A DNA stretch of 13,887 nt. It comes from an uncultured Clostridia bacterium (GTDB taxonomy: Bacteria; Bacillota; Clostridia; TANB77; CAG-508). Under the pieces are notes generated by a model. That model did not search any database, was not told the origin of the DNA, and saw only the letters and a program-made list of their open reading frames with translations. Of the stretch, positions 1 to 7,360 are shown in pieces. Location: NCBI GenBank assembly GCA_944390505.1, contig CALXQF010000021.1, positions 1 to 13,887 on the forward strand. The letters run 5' to 3'. The translations under genes and the position numbers were made by a program. Each line of letters starts with the position of its first letter. Within the stretch, counting starts at the first letter, position 1.

Positions 1-321
1 CCAGAAGAAGAGGAAGAAGAAAAGCCAACAAAACCGGAGCAACCAACAAAGCCAAGTGATCCTTCTGAAGAAAAACCACCAGTAGAAGAAAAACCGGAAG
101 AACCTGAACAACCAACTGAACCAGAGGAACCACAAGAGCCGGAAAATCCAACCGATCCAGAAGACCCTGATGAGCCAGAAGAACAAGAGCCACCAGCAAC
201 GGAAGAACCAGAAGATCCAGATGGCTCTAATGAAGAAGAAAATGGACAGTCAGGAAATTCAGAAGAAGGAAACAACCAAAATACAGAAAATACTGAAATA
301 AGCAATGAAGAAAAGGTTTAA
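1..321 (+). CDS. C-terminal tail of a Pro/Glu-rich protein, 5' end outside the window
   Basis: An open frame enters at base 1 and ends at TAA 319-321, giving 106 residues. I cannot name the protein. The visible part is low complexity: repeated E-P-x and K-P-E/T units (about residues 1-70), then an Asn/Glu/Ser-rich end containing NTENTE. There is no membrane helix, LPXTG motif or catalytic domain in this tail, so it is not itself a sorting-signal protein. Such acidic, proline-rich tails occur at the end of extracytoplasmic proteins such as penicillin-binding proteins and wall hydrolases in Bacillota; that assignment is only an inference. The 52-base gap to ychF contains no obvious terminator. 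No in-frame CGG occurs here; the CGG trinucleotides sit across CCG-GAN or ACG-GAN codon pairs. Confidence 0.75.
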   Translation, partial: PEEEEEEKPTKPEQPTKPSDPSEEKPPVEEKPEEPEQPTEPEEPQEPENPTDPEDPDEPEEQEPPATEEPEDPDGSNEEENGQSGNSEEGNNQNTENTEISNEEKV

Positions 322-373
322 CTAATAATCCTTATATCATGCATAAGTAATGTAACAATAGGAGGAAACTGAA

Positions 374-1465
374 ATGAAACTAGGAATAGTAGGACTTCCA
401 AATGTAGGAAAAAGTACCTTATTTAATGCCATTACAAAAGCAGGGGCAGAATGTGCTAATTATCCTTTTTGTACTATTGAACCAAACGTAGGAATGGTAG
501 CAGTACCTGATGAAAGATTAGAAAAATTAGCAGAAATCTACCACCCAGAAAAAGTAACACCTGCTGTCATTGAATTTGTAGATATTGCAGGATTAGTAAA
601 AGGTGCTAGCCATGGAGAAGGTCTTGGAAACAAATTCTTATCTCATATTAGAGAAGTAGATGCTATTTGTGAAGTAGTAAGATGTTTTGAAGATACCAAT
701 ATTGTTCACGTAGATGGAAGGATTAATCCTATTAGAGATATAGAAACCATTAATTTAGAATTAATTTTTGCTGATTTAGAAACAATTGAAAAAAGAATAG
801 ATAATACCAAGAAAAAACTAAAAGCAGATAAAAAATATCAAGAAGAACTAACTGTATTAGAAAAGGTAAAACAAACATTGGAGCAAGGCAAATCAGCAAG
901 AAGTTTGAATTTAAATGAAGAAGAAAAAGAAATTTTAAAAGATAGTTTTTTATTAACAATGAAGCCTATTCTATATATAGCCAATGTTTCGGAAGAACAA
1001 TTAGCACAAGGAAAAGAAGACGAAAATGTAAAAAAGGTTGTAGAATATGCAAAACAAGAAAATGCTGAAGTAATACCACTTTGTGTGAAAATAGAAGAAG
1101 AGTTGGCAAGCTTAGAAGATGATGAGCAAAAAGAAATGCTCGAAGCATTAGGCTTAGAAGAATCCGGGTTAAATAAAGTTATTAAAGCAAGTTATGACTT
1201 ATTAGGATTAATGTCATTCTTGACAGCAGGAGAACCTGAAGTAAGAGCTTGGACTATCAAAAAAGGAACAAAAGCACCTCAGGCAGCAGGGAAGATACAT
1301 AGTGATATAGAAAGAGGATTTATTAGAGCTGAAATAGTATCTTATAATGATTTAGTAAAAGAAGGATCCATTAACGCTGTGAAAGAAAAAGGCTTAATGC
1401 GTTCGGAAGGAAAAGACTATATAATGCAAGATGGAGATGTAGTACTATTTCGATTTAATGTTTAA
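374..1465 (+). CDS. ychF: YchF/OLA1-family ribosome-associated ATPase
   Basis: A full-length 363-residue YchF, the ribosome-associated P-loop ATPase of the Obg branch of TRAFAC NTPases, involved in translation and stress responses. Visible motifs: Walker A GLPNVGKST at residues 7-15, the NYPFCTIEPN switch region (29-38), DIAG at 70-73, and NVSE at 204-207 in place of the NKxD guanine-specificity motif, which is the known basis of the family's preference for ATP. A coiled-coil stretch lies around 130-175. The C-terminal TGS domain runs from about 280 and ends in the typical DVVLFRFNV. The ATG at 374 is chosen because AGGAGGA (360-366) lies 7 bases upstream. The gene stands alone, with 220 non-coding bases after it. 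An in-frame CGA at 1451 encodes the conserved Arg of FRFNV, so CGA is read as Arg in this organism. Confidence 0.97.
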   Translation: MKLGIVGLPNVGKSTLFNAITKAGAECANYPFCTIEPNVGMVAVPDERLEKLAEIYHPEKVTPAVIEFVDIAGLVKGASHGEGLGNKFLSHIREVDAICEVVRCFEDTNIVHVDGRINPIRDIETINLELIFADLETIEKRIDNTKKKLKADKKYQEELTVLEKVKQTLEQGKSARSLNLNEEEKEILKDSFLLTMKPILYIANVSEEQLAQGKEDENVKKVVEYAKQENAEVIPLCVKIEEELASLEDDEQKEMLEALGLEESGLNKVIKASYDLLGLMSFLTAGEPEVRAWTIKKGTKAPQAAGKIHSDIERGFIRAEIVSYNDLVKEGSINAVKEKGLMRSEGKDYIMQDGDVVLFRFNV

Positions 1466-1565
1466 AAATAATAAATACTACTAAGATATTTAAAACACAG
1501 TGTAATATGATTGAAATTAATAATAAAAAATTCTATTAATTTTGACAAAATTTTTATAAAAAATA

Positions 1566-1594
1566 TTGACTATTTTCAAAGGAAAGTATACAAT
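1566..1594 (+). promoter_or_regulatory. Probable sigma-A-type promoter of the LPQTG gene
   Basis: TTGACT (1566-1571) and TACAAT (1589-1594) are separated by exactly 17 bases, each one base from the vegetative consensus. Transcription would start near 1601 and give a leader of about 85 bases before the ATG at 1686. A second TTGACA at 1542-1547 has no matching -10 box at normal spacing. Confidence 0.6.
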
Positions 1595-1624
1595 ACAAAA
1601 TAGAAGTAATTAGATGTATATTTT

Positions 1625-1655
1625 TTACTATTTATACGAATAATAAAAATAGTAA
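1625..1655 (+). promoter_or_regulatory. Leader hairpin upstream of the LPQTG gene
   Basis: TTACTATTT (1625-1633) and AAATAGTAA (1647-1655) form a perfect 9-bp stem with a 13-base loop inside the predicted leader, ending about 12 bases before the Shine-Dalgarno site. No T-run follows, so it is not a terminator. It may stabilise the mRNA or affect initiation; the pairing is AT-rich, so the role is uncertain. Confidence 0.35.
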
Positions 1656-1685
1656 GTATCGAAAGAAAAAGGAGATTTGATAATA

Positions 1686-2057
1686 ATGAAAAACAGAAAC
1701 TTAATTGTATTATTTAGTGTTATTATTGTAGCATTACTAATTTTTATACCATGTGTACAAGCAACTAGTGATATACCAATTATTTCTTTAAACAATGAGC
1801 AAAATGCACAAAATACGGAAAATACCCAAAATACAGAAAACACACAAAATACAACCAATACAGCTAACAATGAAGAATCAAATGTTCCTAATATTAATAC
1901 AAATATTGGAACAAATACAAATGCTGATAATGTAGCAACTAATAATTTGCCACAAACAGGTGTAGCTGAGGACACAACATTATTTGTTTTTATAGCAGTT
2001 TGTATTGCATCAGCAATTTATGCATTTATAAAAATTAGAAAATATAGAAATATGTAA
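1686..2057 (+). CDS. Small LPXTG-type cell-wall-anchored protein
   Basis: A 123-residue secreted protein with three parts. An N-terminal signal peptide (KNR, then a hydrophobic core, probable cleavage after VQA near residue 27) is followed by a low-complexity Asn/Thr/Gln-rich middle with repeated NTENTQ units (about 43-57). A C-terminal sorting signal follows: LPQTG at 88-92, a hydrophobic helix and the basic tail KIRKYRNM. Sortases cut such motifs between Thr and Gly and join the protein to the cell wall. No folded domain is visible between signal and anchor, so it may be a stalk-like or matrix protein; function unknown. ATG 1686 is preferred over TTG 1677 because the AAGGAG site ends around 1674, only two bases before the TTG. 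The neighbouring convergent sortase is its likely processing enzyme. Confidence 0.85.
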   Translation: MKNRNLIVLFSVIIVALLIFIPCVQATSDIPIISLNNEQNAQNTENTQNTENTQNTTNTANNEESNVPNINTNIGTNTNADNVATNNLPQTGVAEDTTLFVFIAVCIASAIYAFIKIRKYRNM

Positions 2058-2098
2058 AATGAGCTACTATAAAATAGCAAAGTAATAATAAACTTGAT

Positions 2099-2129
2099 AA
2101 AGAAACTGTTTTTAACTAACAGTTTCTTT
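2099..2129. terminator. Bidirectional terminator between the LPQTG and sortase genes
   Basis: AAAGAAACTG (2099-2108) pairs perfectly with CAGTTTCTTT (2120-2129) around an 11-base loop, with T-rich flanks on both strands. It lies between convergent genes and overlaps the last codons of the sortase gene, so it can stop transcription from both sides. Confidence 0.75.
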
Positions 2130-2921
2130 TGCTTTTACTATAGTTCTTTTACCATTTACATTATTACAAGTCAATAATGTAAGAATTCTATTTTCTCCAA
2201 CATCCTGGTTTGTACAAGATAAATCATCATCTTCTACTTCAAATTTATCAAATACAATATAGTCAATATGATTACCGTTCAAATCATAAATTTCAACAAT
2301 ATCATCATTTTCTAGTTCATTTAATCTACTAAAAAATCTGTTGTCTACATAATTATGACCAGCAATGCACAAATTACCAATTTCATTTGGCATAGGTCCT
2401 GCAAATCTACAAAGAGAAATTTTTAACAAATCCGAATTACTTTCTGATAATATAGGATAATTCAAATTAATAGTGGGAATCCTAATCATTCCAATGACAA
2501 AAGGATTTTGATAACTAATGGATGTTTGAGATAAATTATTAGTGCTTCCAGTAGTTTCAGATTCTTGATGATAAAGAGTTGTTAAATTATAATTATTTAA
2601 TAAATCCTTTGCTATTTTTTCTTGTTGACTAGCAGTATAAATGTTAAAAAACAAAATACTTACAAAAATAATGGCAACAGCTAATGAAATGTAAAATTGT
2701 AGTTGATATCTATTTTGAAATAAATGATTTTTGAAATATGATGTATGAAAATTTGATATTGTATTTAGCTTATTTGAGTACTTTTTGTAAGAATTGCTAA
2801 CTTGATGGTTTAGAATAGGAATCTCTGTTATTTCATTACTGATTTCTATTTTCCATTTTTTTTCTTGTGGATGGGGCTGATTAATATGGGAATGATTCGG
2901 TTTTGTGATAATTTGATTCAT
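2112..2921 (-). CDS. Membrane-anchored sortase (transpeptidase)
   Basis: A 269-residue sortase that would attach LPXTG-type proteins to the cell wall outside the membrane. The catalytic triad is visible: His189 in AGHNY, Cys252 in LLTCNN and Arg259 in GKRTIVKA. The sortase beta-barrel begins near residue 142 (IGMIRIPTINLNYPIL). A single membrane helix lies at about 74-96. Before it is an unusually long, polar, His/Asn-rich cytoplasmic segment of about 73 residues with no recognised domain. The barrel pattern looks closer to class D/E or other small sortases than to class A, but the subclass is uncertain. The start has a Shine-Dalgarno-like GGAAGGTG on the minus strand (2931-2938). The gene is convergent with the LPQTG gene and divergent from pyrH, suggesting a dedicated enzyme-substrate pair. 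Confidence 0.9.
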   Translation of the reverse strand: MNQIITKPNHSHINQPHPQEKKWKIEISNEITEIPILNHQVSNSYKKYSNKLNTISNFHTSYFKNHLFQNRYQLQFYISLAVAIIFVSILFFNIYTASQQEKIAKDLLNNYNLTTLYHQESETTGSTNNLSQTSISYQNPFVIGMIRIPTINLNYPILSESNSDLLKISLCRFAGPMPNEIGNLCIAGHNYVDNRFFSRLNELENDDIVEIYDLNGNHIDYIVFDKFEVEDDDLSCTNQDVGENRILTLLTCNNVNGKRTIVKAKETVS

Positions 2922-3132
2922 AATTTATTACACCTTCCATCTGTCAAAATATAATTTAAATTGAATTTTTATGATGAAAAAACTTTCTCTATTTTATTAT
3001 TTGCAGTACATAATAAAATATTTATCAAAATCTTAATTTTCTATTAATTTTTTTTCAAAAAAGAGATGTAAAAATGAATAATGTATGATAGAATAATACA
3101 TGAAAATTTTAAATTAAGGAGAGTGGAGATTA

Positions 3133-3843
3133 TTGCCAAGTTTAAAGTATAAGAGAGTATTATTAAAATTAAGTGGTGAAGCTCTTGCAGGCGAAACAAA
3201 ACACGGAATTAATGTGGAAACTTTAGGAAAAATTTGTGATAAGGTAAAAGAACTCATAGAACTAGGTGTTCAAGTTGCTATTGTTGTGGGCGGAGGCAAT
3301 TTTTGGAGAGGTAAATATGGACATCAAATGGAAAGAACTACGTCAGATTATATGGGAATGCTTGCTACTTGTATGAATGGATTGGCTTTGCAAGATGCCT
3401 TAGAAACAAGAGGAATTTACACAAGATTGCAAACTGCTATAGAAATGAGAGAAATTGCAGAACCATATATTAAAAGAAAAGCAATTAAACATTTAGAAAA
3501 AGGTAGAGTGGTTATTTTTAGTTGCGGTACAGGAAACCCATATTTTACAACAGATACAGCAGCATCATTAAGAGCAGCAGAAATAGATGCAGAAGTAATA
3601 CTAGTAGGAAAAACAATTGATGGTGTTTATTCGGATGATCCAAAAACAAATCCAAATGCCGTTAAATATGATAAAATTACTTATTTAGATATTTTAAATA
3701 AGGACTTAAAAGTAATGGACTCAACTGCTACTTCGTTATGTAGAGATAATCATATTCCATTAATTGTATTTGGAATTGATGAACCAAGTAATATGGTAAA
3801 AGCGGTGCAAGGAGAAAACATAGGTACTTTTGTAGGAGAGTAA
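3133..3843 (+). CDS. pyrH: UMP kinase
   Basis: A 236-residue bacterial UMP kinase of the amino-acid-kinase fold. It phosphorylates UMP to UDP in the cytoplasm, supplying pyrimidine nucleotides and UDP-sugars. Motifs: KLSGEALAG (12-20) for phosphate binding, VVGGGNFWRG (51-60), TTDTAA (139-144) and DGVYSDDP (163-170). The start is TTG 3133, supported by AAGGAGAG at 3116-3123 and by the homologous opening PSLKYKRVLLKLSG; no ATG lies nearby. It is the first gene of a co-directional run through rseP. The rpsB-tsf pair that often precedes pyrH is absent; instead there are 211 non-coding bases and a divergent sortase. A TATGAT at 3084-3089 could be the -10 box, but no good -35 box is visible. Confidence 0.97.
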   Translation: MPSLKYKRVLLKLSGEALAGETKHGINVETLGKICDKVKELIELGVQVAIVVGGGNFWRGKYGHQMERTTSDYMGMLATCMNGLALQDALETRGIYTRLQTAIEMREIAEPYIKRKAIKHLEKGRVVIFSCGTGNPYFTTDTAASLRAAEIDAEVILVGKTIDGVYSDDPKTNPNAVKYDKITYLDILNKDLKVMDSTATSLCRDNHIPLIVFGIDEPSNMVKAVQGENIGTFVGE

Positions 3844-3880
3844 ATATAGTTAATAATCAATAAAAAAGGAGAATAAAATA

Positions 3881-4429
3881 ATGATGAATGATGTTTATGA
3901 AGAAAAAATGAATAAAACAATTAGTGTATTTCAAGAAAACTTATCAGAGATAAGAGCTGGAAGAGCAAATCCTGCTATTTTAAATAAAATTACTGTAGAT
4001 TACTATGGAGTATCAACACCAATTAATCAAGTAGCAGGTATTTCTGTTCCAGAAGCTAGAATGATTTTAATTCAACCATGGGATATTAGTTTATTAAAAG
4101 AAATTGAAAAAGAAATTTTAAAATCAGACATTGGAATTAACCCAAATAATGATGGAAAAGTAATTCGTTTAGTATTTCCAGAATTAAATGAAGAAAGAAG
4201 AAAAGAAATTGTAAAAGACATTAGAAAATTAGCTGAAGAAGCCAAAGTAGCTATTCGTTCTATTAGAAGAGATGCCATAGATGAAGCAAAAGATCTTCAA
4301 AAAAAATCTGAAATAACAGAAGATGATCTAAAACAAGAAGAAGAACAAATTCAAAAATTAACAGACAAAAAAGTAGAAGAAATTGATACTTTATTAGCAC
4401 AAAAAGAAAAAGAAATTATGAATATATAA
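3881..4429 (+). CDS. frr: Ribosome recycling factor
   Basis: A 182-residue ribosome recycling factor, close to the usual 185. With EF-G it splits post-termination ribosomes. Recognisable features are EIRAGRANPAIL (24-35), the domain II region around residues 35-100, and the long basic helices of domain I (RRKEIVKDIRKLAEEAKVAIR and the R-x-x-A-x-D segment). Two adjacent ATG codons (3881, 3884) follow AAAGGAG at 3866-3871; 3881 fits well and 3884 is equally possible. It lies 37 bases after pyrH and 17 before uppS, the standard order. It is relevant to the recoding hypothesis only in that it belongs to the translation machinery and contains no CGG. Confidence 0.97.
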   Translation: MMNDVYEEKMNKTISVFQENLSEIRAGRANPAILNKITVDYYGVSTPINQVAGISVPEARMILIQPWDISLLKEIEKEILKSDIGINPNNDGKVIRLVFPELNEERRKEIVKDIRKLAEEAKVAIRSIRRDAIDEAKDLQKKSEITEDDLKQEEEQIQKLTDKKVEEIDTLLAQKEKEIMNI

Positions 4430-4446
4430 GAAGGGAAATAAATGAG

Positions 4447-5154
4447 ATGGAGCAAGAATTATTACCAAAACATATTGCCATTATTATGGACGGAAATAGA
4501 AGATGGGCTAAAGAAAGAGGTTTAGACCCAAAACTAGGTCATAAAGAAGGAGCTGAAAATTTGAAAAGAATTGCTAGATATGCTAATAAAGTTGGAATAA
4601 AGTATTTGACAGTTTATGCTTTTTCTACTGAAAATTGGAAAAGAACAAAAGAAGAAGTAGGAGCATTGATGTTATTATTACATAAATATGTAAAAGATTT
4701 ATTAGCTAGTTCTGATTTGGAAAATATTAAAATAAATGTCATTGGTGATATTTCTAAATTAGATAGCACATTACAAAGAAGTATCAAAAAAGTAATGGAA
4801 AAAAGCAAAGATAATACAGGTCTTACCTTAAATATTGCTTTTAATTATGGTGGCAGAGATGAGATTGTAAAGGCAGTGCAAAAAGTAGGTCAAAAATTGC
4901 AAAATAATGAAATAAAATTAGAAGATATTACAGAAGATTTGATTAGCAATTCTTTATATACAGCAGGTCAACCTGATCCAGATTTATTAATTAGACCAGG
5001 TGGAGAACAACGTATTAGTAATTATTTGTTATGGCAATTAGCTTATACAGAGTTTTTATTTGTTTCAAAATATTGGCCAGAATTTTCAGAACAAGATTTA
5101 GAGGAAGCAATTAAAACATTTACTAGTAGAAATCGTAAATTTGGCGGAAAGTAA
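4447..5154 (+). CDS. uppS: Undecaprenyl pyrophosphate synthase (cis-prenyltransferase)
   Basis: A 235-residue cis-prenyltransferase that extends farnesyl diphosphate with isopentenyl diphosphate to make the C55 lipid carrier of peptidoglycan synthesis. Motifs in order: HIAIIMDGNRRWAKERG (9-25, catalytic Asp15), YAFSTENWKR, FNYGGRDEIVKAV, and DPDLLIRPGGEQRISNYLLW with the diphosphate-binding Arg and Ser. The length is typical. The start is ATG 4447 behind GAAGGG (4430-4435). It consumes isopentenyl diphosphate, yet the MEP-pathway gene dxr, normally two genes downstream, is missing here; the isoprenoid precursor must be made by genes elsewhere. Confidence 0.97.
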   Translation: MEQELLPKHIAIIMDGNRRWAKERGLDPKLGHKEGAENLKRIARYANKVGIKYLTVYAFSTENWKRTKEEVGALMLLLHKYVKDLLASSDLENIKINVIGDISKLDSTLQRSIKKVMEKSKDNTGLTLNIAFNYGGRDEIVKAVQKVGQKLQNNEIKLEDITEDLISNSLYTAGQPDPDLLIRPGGEQRISNYLLWQLAYTEFLFVSKYWPEFSEQDLEEAIKTFTSRNRKFGGK

Positions 5155-5216
5155 AAAACAATTATATAAAAACGAAATATCGTGATTAGTAGAAAAACAG
5201 AAAGGAAATCCAGAAG

Positions 5217-6029
5217 ATGAATGTCAAAAGACTTGTTTCAGGATTAGTGTTGTTTCCAATCGTGGCAATTGTACTTGTTTTTGGAAATCAATACATCGTA
5301 GATGTTGCCATTGCAATCATTGCAATCATGAGTCTACATGAATTTTATAAAGCATTTCGTACTAGTGGAAAAGCAAATCCTATTGGATGGCTAGGCTATT
5401 TATCAGCAGCCCTTATTTCACTTATTCATGTTATTCCAATTACTTGGACAGTAAAAACAATAGGACTTATTTTACCTATTGCAATACTAATATTGTTCTT
5501 GTACGTAATTATTACAAAATTAAAAGTGAATATAACAGATATAGCAGTTACTCTATTTGGAATTTTCTATATTGTGATATTTTTAATGTATATTCCAATT
5601 ATTAGAGAAGATTTACCAAATGGAAAAATTTTAGTTTGGTTTGTTTTGTTTGCTGCATGGGGAACTGATATTTTTGCTTATCTAATAGGAAAAAATTTTG
5701 GAAAACATCACTTTACTGAAATTAGTCCAAACAAAACAATAGAAGGTTGTGTTGGTGGCATAGTAGGTGGTATCATATTGTTAACAGGTTATGCAGCAAT
5801 TTGTCAATTGGCTTTTGGAGTGGAATATAATTACTTCTATGTTGTAGTAATTGCCTTAGTCTTAAGTATTTTAAGTCAAATAGGAGATTTAGCAGCTTCG
5901 GCTATTAAAAGATATACAGGAATTAAAGATTTTAGCCATTTAATTCCAGGACATGGTGGTATGTTAGATAGAATTGATAGTATTGTATTCATTGCACCTT
6001 TTGCTTATTTCTTGCTAATGCTGTTATGA
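5217..6029 (+). CDS. cdsA: Phosphatidate cytidylyltransferase (CDP-diacylglycerol synthase)
   Basis: A 270-residue multi-pass membrane enzyme making CDP-diacylglycerol from phosphatidate and CTP, the branch point of phospholipid synthesis. The chain is mostly hydrophobic helices (about eight). The family signature lies at residues 228-256, beginning SAIKRYTGIKDFSHLIPGHG and ending in the DR-x-D metal-binding segment. The start is ATG 5217 with AAAGGAAAT about 8 bases upstream. It ends in TGA 6027-6029, only 16 bases before rseP. In most Bacillota dxr lies between these two genes; there is no room or remnant for it here. Confidence 0.97.
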   Translation: MNVKRLVSGLVLFPIVAIVLVFGNQYIVDVAIAIIAIMSLHEFYKAFRTSGKANPIGWLGYLSAALISLIHVIPITWTVKTIGLILPIAILILFLYVIITKLKVNITDIAVTLFGIFYIVIFLMYIPIIREDLPNGKILVWFVLFAAWGTDIFAYLIGKNFGKHHFTEISPNKTIEGCVGGIVGGIILLTGYAAICQLAFGVEYNYFYVVVIALVLSILSQIGDLAASAIKRYTGIKDFSHLIPGHGGMLDRIDSIVFIAPFAYFLLMLL

Positions 6030-6045
6030 GTAAAGGAGGTTTCAG

Positions 6046-7309
6046 TTGATTTCATTTTTAATTGCAGCGATTAAAATTATTTTTATATTAGGTTTTTTAG
6101 TTTTTATTCATGAGGGTGGACATTTTATTGTAGCCAAATTATGCAAAATTAAAGTAAATGAATTTGCTATTGGTTTTGGACCTACTATATGGAAAAAACA
6201 AGGAAAAGAAACCAAATATGCTTTAAGATTAATTCCACTAGGTGGTTTTGTGAATATGGAAGGAGAGGAAGAACGTTCTGATGCAGAAGGTTCTTTTAGC
6301 AAGAGCAGTATTCCTAAAAGAATTGCTGTAGTGGTTGCCGGTGGATTAGTCAATATTATTTTTGCTTTAATTGTATATTTTATTTTAATGAGTTACATGC
6401 GGAAACAATGTTTCTAATTATGTGGATTCTGTTATAGAAGGTAGTAGTGCACAAACAGTAGGTCTACAATCAGGTGATAAAATACTAAAAGTAAATGGAA
6501 GAAATATCTATTATAAAGCAAATTTAGATGAAATACTAGAACAATCCAATGGAGAAGAACTAGAAGTTGTGATAGAAAGAAATGGTCAAGAACAAACTTT
6601 GCATTTTTCACCAATGGAAGAACAATATAATTATACAGGAATTGCGGTTTCAACAGCAGGTGATAGTGGTACTACCATAGCAGCCATTTATCCGAATAGT
6701 CCAGCTGCACAGCAAGGTCTAGAAACAAATGATGTTATTGTTGCTGTAGATGGAGTAGAAGTAGAAGGTGACGCACAAAAGCTAGTAGAACAAATTAACC
6801 AAACATTAGCAGAAGAAATGATATTTACCATAGAAAGGAATGGAGAAACATTAGAAATTCCAATTACTCCAGAAGTTCAGTCTAATTATTATATGGGTGT
6901 TTACTTAAAATTAGCAGAAAATAATTTTGGTAATAATATTTATTATGCTTTTTGGGAAACAGGAGAGTTTGCATTTTCTATTGTAGATAATTTAAAATTA
7001 CTATTTACAGGAAATGTGTCAATTGATCAAATGATGGGACCTGTGGGAATAGGAGAAGTTGTTGCAGAAACCAATGGGCTAGCAGATTTTGTTTATATTT
7101 TAGCATTAGTTTCTATTTCATTAGGATTTACCAACTTGTTACCATTTCCACCATTAGATGGAGGAAAAATTGTTATTTTATTGATAGAAGCAATCAGAAG
7201 AAAGCCAATGAAGCAAGAAACAGAAATGACCATTCAAATGATTGGATTTATGGCTTTAATTGGGCTAGCTGTGATTGTGACTTATAATGATGTGCTAAGA
7301 GTCTTCTAG
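6046..7309 (+). CDS. rseP: RseP/RasP site-2 intramembrane zinc protease, two frames joined by +1 shift at CGG 6400
   Basis: A membrane metalloprotease of the site-2 family that cuts anti-sigma factors and signal-peptide remnants. The first frame (6046-6417) starts at TTG behind a perfect AAAGGAGGT (6032-6040) and contains HEGGH (22-26). The second (open 6392-7309) contains two PDZ domains (roughly residues 118-190 and 205-275 of the joined protein), MMGPVG, and the second active-site motif NLLPFPPLDGG (Asp371), then the last helices. Each half alone lacks half the active site. Moving +1 at the in-frame CGG (6400-6402) gives SYM-G-NNVSN and a 420-residue protein, a normal length for the family. 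The second frame's first start, GTG 6422, has no ribosome binding site and would cut into the first PDZ domain. A sequencing error or recent mutation is the alternative; the CGG coincidence argues against it. Confidence 0.9.
6400..6403 (+). other. Proposed +1 recoding site (CGGA) in rseP
   Basis: Frame 0 reads AGT TAC ATG CGG AAA CAA TGT TTC TAA, stopping at 6415. The downstream frame is closed upstream by TGA 6389-6391, so any shift must occur in the 23 bases 6392-6414. The CGG at 6400 is the only distinctive codon there. Skipping its C gives GGA (Gly); reading CGGA as four bases has the same frame result. GAAAC-AAT-GTTTC (6402-6414) follows directly as a small inverted repeat. There is no Shine-Dalgarno-like stimulator upstream, and AUG in the P site does not re-pair well after slipping, which favours an A-site mechanism. 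Confidence 0.7.
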
Positions 7310-7360
7310 GAAAAAATAAATATTTATCATTAAATTAAATATAAAAATGAGGTAAATACT

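Noticed and set aside
1628..1975. Minus-strand open frame opposite the LPQTG gene
   Set aside because: It mirrors the low-complexity Asn/Thr repeats and runs against the promoter and signal peptide on the plus strand; no start signals.
6422..7309. Separate gene starting at GTG 6422
   Set aside because: No ribosome binding site, homology begins upstream of it in the same frame, and it would lack the HEGGH half of the protease. It is the second part of rseP.
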